Positions 58,145 through 64,000 of a stretch of DNA of 64,000 nucleotides are shown here, piece after piece (the stretch's first letter is position 1; each line of letters begins with the position of its first letter). Under the pieces are notes generated by a model that worked only from the letters and a program-made list of their open reading frames with translations, was not told where the DNA came from and searched no databases. A program made the translations under genes and the position numbers. The DNA is from Lactarius indigo (lineage: Eukaryota > Basidiomycota > Agaricomycetes > Russulales > Russulaceae), in NCBI GenBank assembly GCA_025766275.1, contig JAFKAC010000021.1, forward strand, positions 434,001-498,000, read 5' to 3'.

Positions 58145-59115
58145 GCACGAGATAGCGCCACAAATGCGTTCACTACGATACATTGTTTCCTGTTCTCTTT
58201 ATTAGTTTCTATCTTACGTCCGTCACTAGCATGAGACTAAAGAAAGTGGTGTGGTTTCCGACACGCCAGCCTGGTCGTAGTCGAACGGCGTTGTCCGTGA
58301 AATCCTGAGGAAGTATTGAGTAACCCCCGTTACGTAGTACACAAAAAGCCCGAGTTCTACTCCAGGTACAGGGTACGTCACCGCTACAATTGGAAGCAAG
58401 AACGGAGAGCCCCGTGTCAGAGAATTAACCTGGCTGATGACTTCATGGAAGTCACTCGAGATCCCCTGCCGTGAGAGCATACTCGTCCTGGTCCCACGGG
58501 ACTTCGCGGGTCAGTCGGTATTTTCGGGCATTAACGACTTGAGTGTCTTGCTTACGTCGCTATCCAGGAGGAGGAATTTATAACGCCTCGTGTTTTGTTT
58601 ACTCTCCCCATAAGGACATCGATGAGCTAAATAAAGTTTAAAGAACTGTGGCCACAAGCAGGCTGCTAGGCCAAATGGGCCACGTTTGCTGGGTGAAGAT
58701 CTGTCAGGATCGTCAAATCTGCAGATACGGTCGCATCCACATACAATCTAGCGTATAAGGTGTTAGTTCCGATGTGATGAGACTCTGCGATCCCGTAAGC
58801 GTAAATCATCCCAGCTACGGTCCTGACGAACTGGACCGTGTTTTTTTTCATAAATAAACGCAGCGAAATGTGGCGGTTACCAGTCAGACAGAGGCACGCA
58901 TGGTTTTATTCGTTGCGTCGTCTTTCGGCAGAACGCGTCGCATCTTGATCTTATCAATAAAGATAAATTATGTGAATTAAGAGGTTTGGCGGCAGTTGCC
59001 GAGGATGTTGGATCGGCGACTGAATCGCTGCTCCTGACCACCACAACAGCGAGCTCGCAGCCAACGACGACAACGCGAGGACGAGCCTGACGTACCATTC
59101 CCTAACATCTCGCAT
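58145..59115. other. Gene-free region after the NLR
   Basis: 970 bp. Two minus-strand frames (58226-58480, 58666-58851) look mildly protein-like (SPFLLPIVAVTYPVPG, TVSADLTILTDLHPANVAHL) but have no family match I know. They may be remnants of a small gene. Confidence 0.4.
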
Positions 59116-60957
59116 ATGGACGCCAGTTCACACAAATTACTCGAGAACGTGGTTCTTAAGACGCTTCACGCCCACAGCTTTACACGGTCATCGTCCCAGG
59201 CCTCCCTCGTGCTTTCCGATCTTCTCTCGCGGTACATCGTCCTGCTGGCTACAACGTGCTCCCAATATGCCCAGCACGCCGGAAGGTTCAACCTCACTGT
59301 CAGAGATGCGATGAGTGCCCTCGACGAACTTGGCGTCAGCATGGACGAGCTTCACGAGTACTGTGGTACGGAAGGCGACGAGCTGGCGCGTTACTCTGGC
59401 CACTCTGCGAAGCGACAGGAGGATCTGAGCGAGTTCAAGGGTCAGTTGGAACGTGATGACTGCATCTTTTGTATTAACGCGTCTGCCCCTCGCGTTCAGC
59501 GTCGTTAGCCACTGGGCTACCTGCAATGCGGGAATCAATACCGTTGGTGTGGGCTCCGCTCCCGGAGTCATACTTGGAGGACGTAGAAGAAGAGGCTGAG
59601 GACGAAGAAGAAGAAGAAGGGGTCGGAGACGGGGACGGGGACGTCGAAATGGCCGACGTTACCGTCGCAGAAGACGATGGCGAGGTCCCTGTCCCCCCCG
59701 TCCCGCAAGATGTCGGAGGACGACAGTTGACGCCAGCGCGACCACTATCCACCCCTCCCTTACCTTTATCTCCTGTATCCAATCCGACCTCTCCTACACG
59801 AAAACGGCCGCGAACAGAGAGTTGGAAACCCCCACCACACATACCAAGCTTCCTCCCCCCCTTCCCCGCCGAGCGCTCGTCTCCTGAGCCCGATTTCCTT
59901 TCCCTCCCCCCGCCCGGCGAGCCCTCCTCCTCCACCCAGCTACTTCCATCTCGAGTCGAGCCCACAGCCCCTCTCGCCCGCGTCTCATCCACCAACCCCG
60001 CCGACTACACGACCATCGTGCCCTACTCCCTTTCCAACCTCGCGTCGACTCCCGAGTGGCATCTACCGTCCACATTGCGAGAGCCCCGGGTGACGGCGGA
60101 CGCCACGCCGGCACAGTTTCCAATCCCCCAGATCCAGCCGTCGCTGCTCGGCGCGTATCACCACATACTCACGCACCCGCCCCCCGCGAACCCAAACGTC
60201 GCGAATCCCTCCCGCCACCGCGTAGCCATGGTGCTACTCGGCCAGGCAGAGAAAAACCCACATTGGGAACACGCGGACAGCCTGTACGCCAGCGTCGCGC
60301 CGAATGCGCCGACGGTGGCGCCCGTGGGTCCGTCCTACGCAATCCCGCTCTCCGCCACCGCCGCCGCCGCCACAGACGAGAAGGATAGCAAGGACGGGAA
60401 GAAAGAGGACGAGAAGGACAGACGGTCGAATTTGCCTGGTGCAGCGCCCCGTCCGATCGGAACGCAGGAGAGGATCGTTCCCCTCGTCAGCCACCAGACT
60501 TCCCGAATACCGGAATTGGCAAGAGAGGCGCTTTCGGTGCGTGTTCTTTCGTCGCCCGATCACATTTAACTCTAACCCCATCGTAAATCAGGGTGCAGTC
60601 TTGTCGCGCATTACGCGTTTGTCCCACCCCACCGTGCTCCAGCGTGGCTCCGAGAGGCTTACGTATGGCTCGGGTGTGCCCGCCCCATGGAATTCTGACA
60701 AGTCGTCCGCACCGATACCGGCGCCATCGATGGTGAAGGGCAAGGAGCTGGCGAATGGCTTGCCGAATGGAAAGGGGAAGGAGGGGGAGAAGGAGCCGGT
60801 CCTACCGGACGCGCGCCTCTTCGCTACGTGGGAACACGACCAGAAAAGTTTCCGGGAGCCCCTCACAGTTCCCCGCCGTGCGAGGCAAGGAAGTGTGCAT
60901 ACGAGCTTATCTTCAAATGTCCCAGGGAGGGCCAGGGGAGAGAGCAGAGTGGGATAG
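59116..60957 (+). CDS. Histone-fold (Bromo-TP) protein, TAF8/TAF3-like
   Basis: Exons 59116-59440, 59509-60536 and 60592-60957; 1,719 nt, 572 residues. Residues 5-90 form a bromodomain-associated histone fold (LVLSDLLSRYIVLLATTC, HAGRFNLTVRDAMSALDELG). Then LVWAPLPESYLEDV, an acidic run of Glu/Asp, a basic KRPR, and the motif PPPHIPSFLPPFP. That last motif resembles the conserved Pro/Phe segment of TAF8, which would make this a TFIID subunit that links promoter recognition to polymerase recruitment. TAF3 has a similar fold, so the subunit name is uncertain. The C-terminal third is low-complexity with KDSKDGKKEDEKDRR. Confidence 0.72.
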
Positions 60958-61322
60958 GAATGTGATCTGTTTTGTTGGTCGTCGGTTGTCTTGTCTTCGT
61001 CGCGATTGCTTTCACGTTGCTTTCTTTCTTATATATTGAGGTAAAATTCGAGGCAAGGGGCATGTCACCGATGCGCAGACGACTAACGGGAATACCTTCA
61101 TCACTATATTTTCCACACAGCTAACCGTGAGACAATCTAACTTGCAGCTACTCGTTGCGACACCGAAGGAGAGGACAATGCAGTACACACGCTGAATCAA
61201 GCCATGAAAAGTACATGCACAACAGGATGGCATCCGTAAGGACGTTAAATGAAAGGGCGTAAAATGCAGGTGCACGAGGGAAAGACGAAAAATAGCGACG
61301 ACGAGATGAGTGAGGGTAAGGA
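60958..61322. other. Intergenic between convergent genes
   Basis: 365 bp holding the 3' flanks of the TAF-like gene and eIF5A. Nothing else recognised. Confidence 0.45.
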
Positions 61323-62156
61323 CTAAGAGCCTTTCGGGGCTTCCTTAAACGAAATAGCCTACCGAAACTGATAAGCGCGCGGGAGCCGATGTGAATGTGC
61401 GATGCTTACCTGCTCTTCACCCATGGCGGAGACGATGGTGACGAGAAGATCCTTACCCTCCTCGAATCCGGCGGTAATTTGACTGCCAATATCGCCCTCA
61501 GGGACCTTGACATCATCCTTCGATGCGCCATCTGGAGTCATCAGGTTAAGGAATCCATCGTCAATGTTGACCTTGGAATGGCAAGCCCAGTCAGCTGCAG
61601 AAGCTAGAGGATAAATAAGGGGGCGTACAAGTTGGTATTCAGTACGCTGGACATTGGGGACATCCATGTTGTGCGTGGAAGGACAGATATCTTCCTGCAA
61701 TTCCCAATTAAAGTAACCTCTCACATTAAAGGGAAAATGCGGTGCATTCCTAAAAACTTACCAATTTCTTGCCAGTGAAGATCTGGCCGGGTCGTGAGAC
61801 AAAGATGCGTCAGGAACGGAACGGTACTTACATCGATGGCGACAAGGTGGACCTTTGCATGTCCGTGCTTTCCGGTCTTAGAGGTAGACATGTCTACGAT
61901 CTTGCAGGGGCGACCTAACATTGAACACGCCGATCAGCTACGAAATCAGGATTTCTCGGAAATCGCCACATACCCTTGATAACGACGTGCCCATTTTTGC
62001 GGAGAGCAGAGCATTGCATAGGGAAGGTAGTGGAGGCCCCGGCATTGGCCTTGGAACGCAAGCGGCGAGAAGTAAGGAAGTCAGGAACGAGGAGTAAGAA
62101 AGAATGGAAAGGATTACCTGCTCAAAGGTCTGGTTGTGCTGTTCGTCGTCAGACAT
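61323..62156 (-). CDS. eIF5A: Translation factor eIF5A
   Basis: Hypusine-containing factor that helps ribosomes through difficult peptide bonds and termination. Seven exons: 62156-62118, 62049-61974, 61914-61832, 61782-61762, 61694-61629, 61571-61410 and 61358-61323. The total is 483 nt giving 160 residues, the usual length. [13 protein letters not shown] is followed by [18 protein letters not shown], the hypusination loop [12 protein letters not shown] (modified Lys in TGKHGH), VHLVAIDIFTGKKLED, and the OB-fold C-terminal domain ([14 protein letters not shown]). The fourth exon is only 21 nt. It is divergent from the LIM gene with about 400 bp between starts. Intact. Confidence 0.97.
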
Positions 62157-62561
62157 GGGTGGCCTTAGGGATGACTTTTTTGGATGGAAGGGAAAGGGAG
62201 TAGAGGGGATGTAAAAAGGACGGAGTGAAGGCGTTGTGGCAAAAAATCAATCTTGCCTAATCGCTTTCAATCTCCGACTCATATCCGATTTGGGGAAAGA
62301 AACGCTCTGTTCGCCCGTCCTTGGCGAATAAAATAAACAAACAGAACAAGCAAACAACCTCTGTTAGGTCGTCTTGAGTCGGTCTATCACGTCTTCTGCC
62401 AGCCAGAATTCCCCCTCTTGTCGCGATCATGTGAGGTTATTCGCTCCATATATTACATAATCACAGTTCCTACTAAGCTGTGGGGCGACTGCGACCACTC
62501 CTCCACTCACCATCACCACTCCCTCCCCCCATTACTCTTCTACCACACATTACTCTTCCAG
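62157..62561. other. Divergent promoter between eIF5A and the LIM gene
   Basis: 405 bp with pyrimidine-rich stretches near both starts (CCACTCACCATCACC-like near 62501). No specific site named. Confidence 0.45.
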
Positions 62562-64000
62562 ATGCATCCTTTCGGGGGGACCCCCACATGTCCAAGGTGC
62601 TCAAAGGCTGTATATGCTGCCGAGCAGGTGAGTTTTCTGGTTGTCAGCCTTCATCTTCCGTGTAGTAACGTGAAAACATTTTACGAATCCTTCAATAGGT
62701 GATGGGACCCGGTAGAAAAGTACGAGCGCATAACCTCTATTATCATACACCGCGCTGATGATATATCTTTCCTAGCTGTATCATAAAGTACGTTTCTAAT
62801 TGACTGTTATAATAGGCCGTACTCATTGGTCTCCAGCCATGTCTCACGTGTACGAGCTGCGGTGTCCGATTAGACTCCTTCCGGCTGCTTGAACACGAGG
62901 AAGAAGTGCGTATGGTTTCAATCTAGACGGCTCTGGTCCGCTGATATACACCCGCGCCTAGCCATATTGGTATGGAGTCTAGAGAGAAGCTCTTTGTGAA
63001 GGTTTTCTGACCTCTTCACACAGTAAGAACTGCCACAGCAAGATGTTTGGGACTCGCGATCTACGTCAAGCCAACCTGCCTCATCACTCCGCAGACCCAT
63101 CTGTATCGCCCTCCCGTGTAACGGAGACATCCCCTTCCCCAACCCAGCGTCTCAGAGCGAGTCCACCTTCGTCTCCACTTACGCCCCCTCCACAGACCTC
63201 GGCCCGTAAAGGTACCGTGTTCCCCACGACTGTCGGTCGGAAAGACACCTCTGGGGATGCAACAAGTTCACCCGGACCGCTTCTTCGTCCTACCCGTGTC
63301 CTGAGCCCTACTCGGGGGAACTTTGTCATCACTAATACAGATCAAATGGACACTGCTGAAGACGCTGCGGAAGACGAAGGTGATGATCTACAGTTCACGC
63401 CGTCACACACTGGACGCTCCGAAGGTGGTCTCCCCCGAACCGTGCCACTTGCCAGTACCCCAAAACGCGCAGACTCACCCACGAAGCGGCCAGCTCCTGC
63501 TACGATTGGTACTTCCGCCCTAGGCCGTACGCTCTCCGTCGGTGGGAATGGAGGTCCTGGGACACGCCGAATCGGACCGTTGGTTGCTAGCACGACTGGG
63601 ACGCGTTATGGTGCAGCACTCACAGGTGAATTGCGTTCCACGCCTACGGGCGGTTCTACGCGGCAGTGGGGCAGCGTGACGCCTCAATGCCCACGCTGCA
63701 GCAAGAGCGTGTATTTCGCAGAGCAGGTGCGACTCGCCCGTTAAATCCTGGACCCCACTTAACTGGTTTGTTTTCTAGGTAAAGGCAATTGGCAAGACGT
63801 GGCACAAAGGATGTCTTCGTTGTTCGGAGTGCAGTACGTCCCTCGATTCAAGCCGCCTCACAGAGAAAGACGGGGACCCGCTGTGCCATCGATGCTATAA
63901 TAAGGTCTGTATTGCTCTGTGACCAGACTGTCACTTCACTGCTCACTCTTTCGGTGCTCTAGTTGCATGGCCCGGCCGGCAGTGGATACGCCTTGCTGGG
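62562..64000 (+). CDS. Two-LIM-domain protein, cut by window edge
   Basis: Exons: 62562-62627, 62699-62719 (21 nt), 62776-62787 (12 nt), 62837-62905, 62962-62969 (8 nt), 63024-63726, 63779-63904, and 63963 onward past the window. The splice gives LIM domain 1 with CPRC, HKPC, CTSC and PYCKNC ligands in CX2C...HX2CX2CX2C...CX2C order. A disordered Ser/Thr/Pro linker of about 220 residues follows, then LIM domain 2 (CPRCSKSVYFAEQ, WHKGCLRCSEC, LCHRC) and the start of the tail (LHGPAGSGYALLG), whose Gly-rich segment is typical after CRP-type LIM domains. Such proteins are zinc-binding adaptors of actin or transcription complexes. Both LIM domains are interrupted by an intron after AEQ, suggesting internal duplication. 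The C terminus lies outside the window. Confidence 0.9.

Noticed and set aside
58226..58851. Two minus-strand frames after the NLR
   Set aside because: Slightly protein-like but unrelated to any family I know, with no clear splice link; kept only as a note in the gap entry.
1..64000. rRNA, CRISPR arrays or bacterial-type operons
   Set aside because: No rRNA-like sequence, no regular repeat-spacer array, and gene structure is plainly eukaryotic with introns.

Overview
The window looks like nuclear DNA of a filamentous basidiomycete (Agaricomycetes). A Rhizoctonia/Ceratobasidium-type genome is my best guess from the gene families; that assignment is inference. The evidence is dense genes with many 48-75 nt GT-AG introns, fungal STAND/NLR architecture, chromodomain Ty3 retrotransposons and a typical set of fungal housekeeping genes.

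Layout. (1) 1-12 kb is transposon-rich. A Ty1/copia element on the minus strand runs off the left edge; its gag-pol frame is open for all 743 visible codons and it has a 1,336-bp 5' LTR. Next to it is a nearly complete 8.0-kb Ty3/gypsy chromovirus on the minus strand, with two 773-bp LTRs that differ at one position by eye and a 5-bp target duplication GTGCC. The Ty3 element sits inside an exon of a host gene. The copia LTR ends 14 bp beyond that gene's stop codon. (2) 3.8-31.6 kb holds six copies of one unnamed secreted-protein family, with shared exon structure, in mixed orientation (-,-,+,+,-,+). Copy 1 would be an intact 542-residue gene without the Ty3 insertion. The other five carry frame breaks. 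Their flanks are also duplicated and decayed, and a 4.7-kb stretch (25.1-29.8 kb) has almost nothing but old repeats. (3) 33.4-51.5 kb is a conserved gene block: a rhodanese/dual-specificity phosphatase (-), a CUE-domain Gln-rich DEF1-like protein (+), an SRAP/HMCES-type abasic-site protein (-), a multi-pass membrane protein (+), a BCS1-type AAA ATPase (+), an amidohydrolase (-) and choline-phosphate cytidylyltransferase (+). (4) 51.5-54.7 kb is gene-free, with a terminal-inverted-repeat element, a GAC/GAG-rich minisatellite and a tRNA-like sequence. (5) 54.7-64 kb carries a Goodbye-NACHT-ankyrin NLR (+), a histone-fold TAF-like protein (+), eIF5A (-) and a two-LIM-domain protein (+) cut by the right edge.

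The housekeeping genes do not form one pathway. The contrast is between a slow-changing core (33-51 and 59-64 kb) and an accessory zone where a secreted-protein family, an NLR and young and old transposons accumulate. The spliced models of the NLR (991 aa), CCT (402 aa), eIF5A (160 aa), TAF-like (572 aa) and phosphatase (827 aa) all close exactly in frame, which supports the exon calls. Several other genes carry apparent frameshifts that are almost always single-base gains. These could be real decay or uncorrected long-read errors, and this decides whether the family copies are true pseudogenes.
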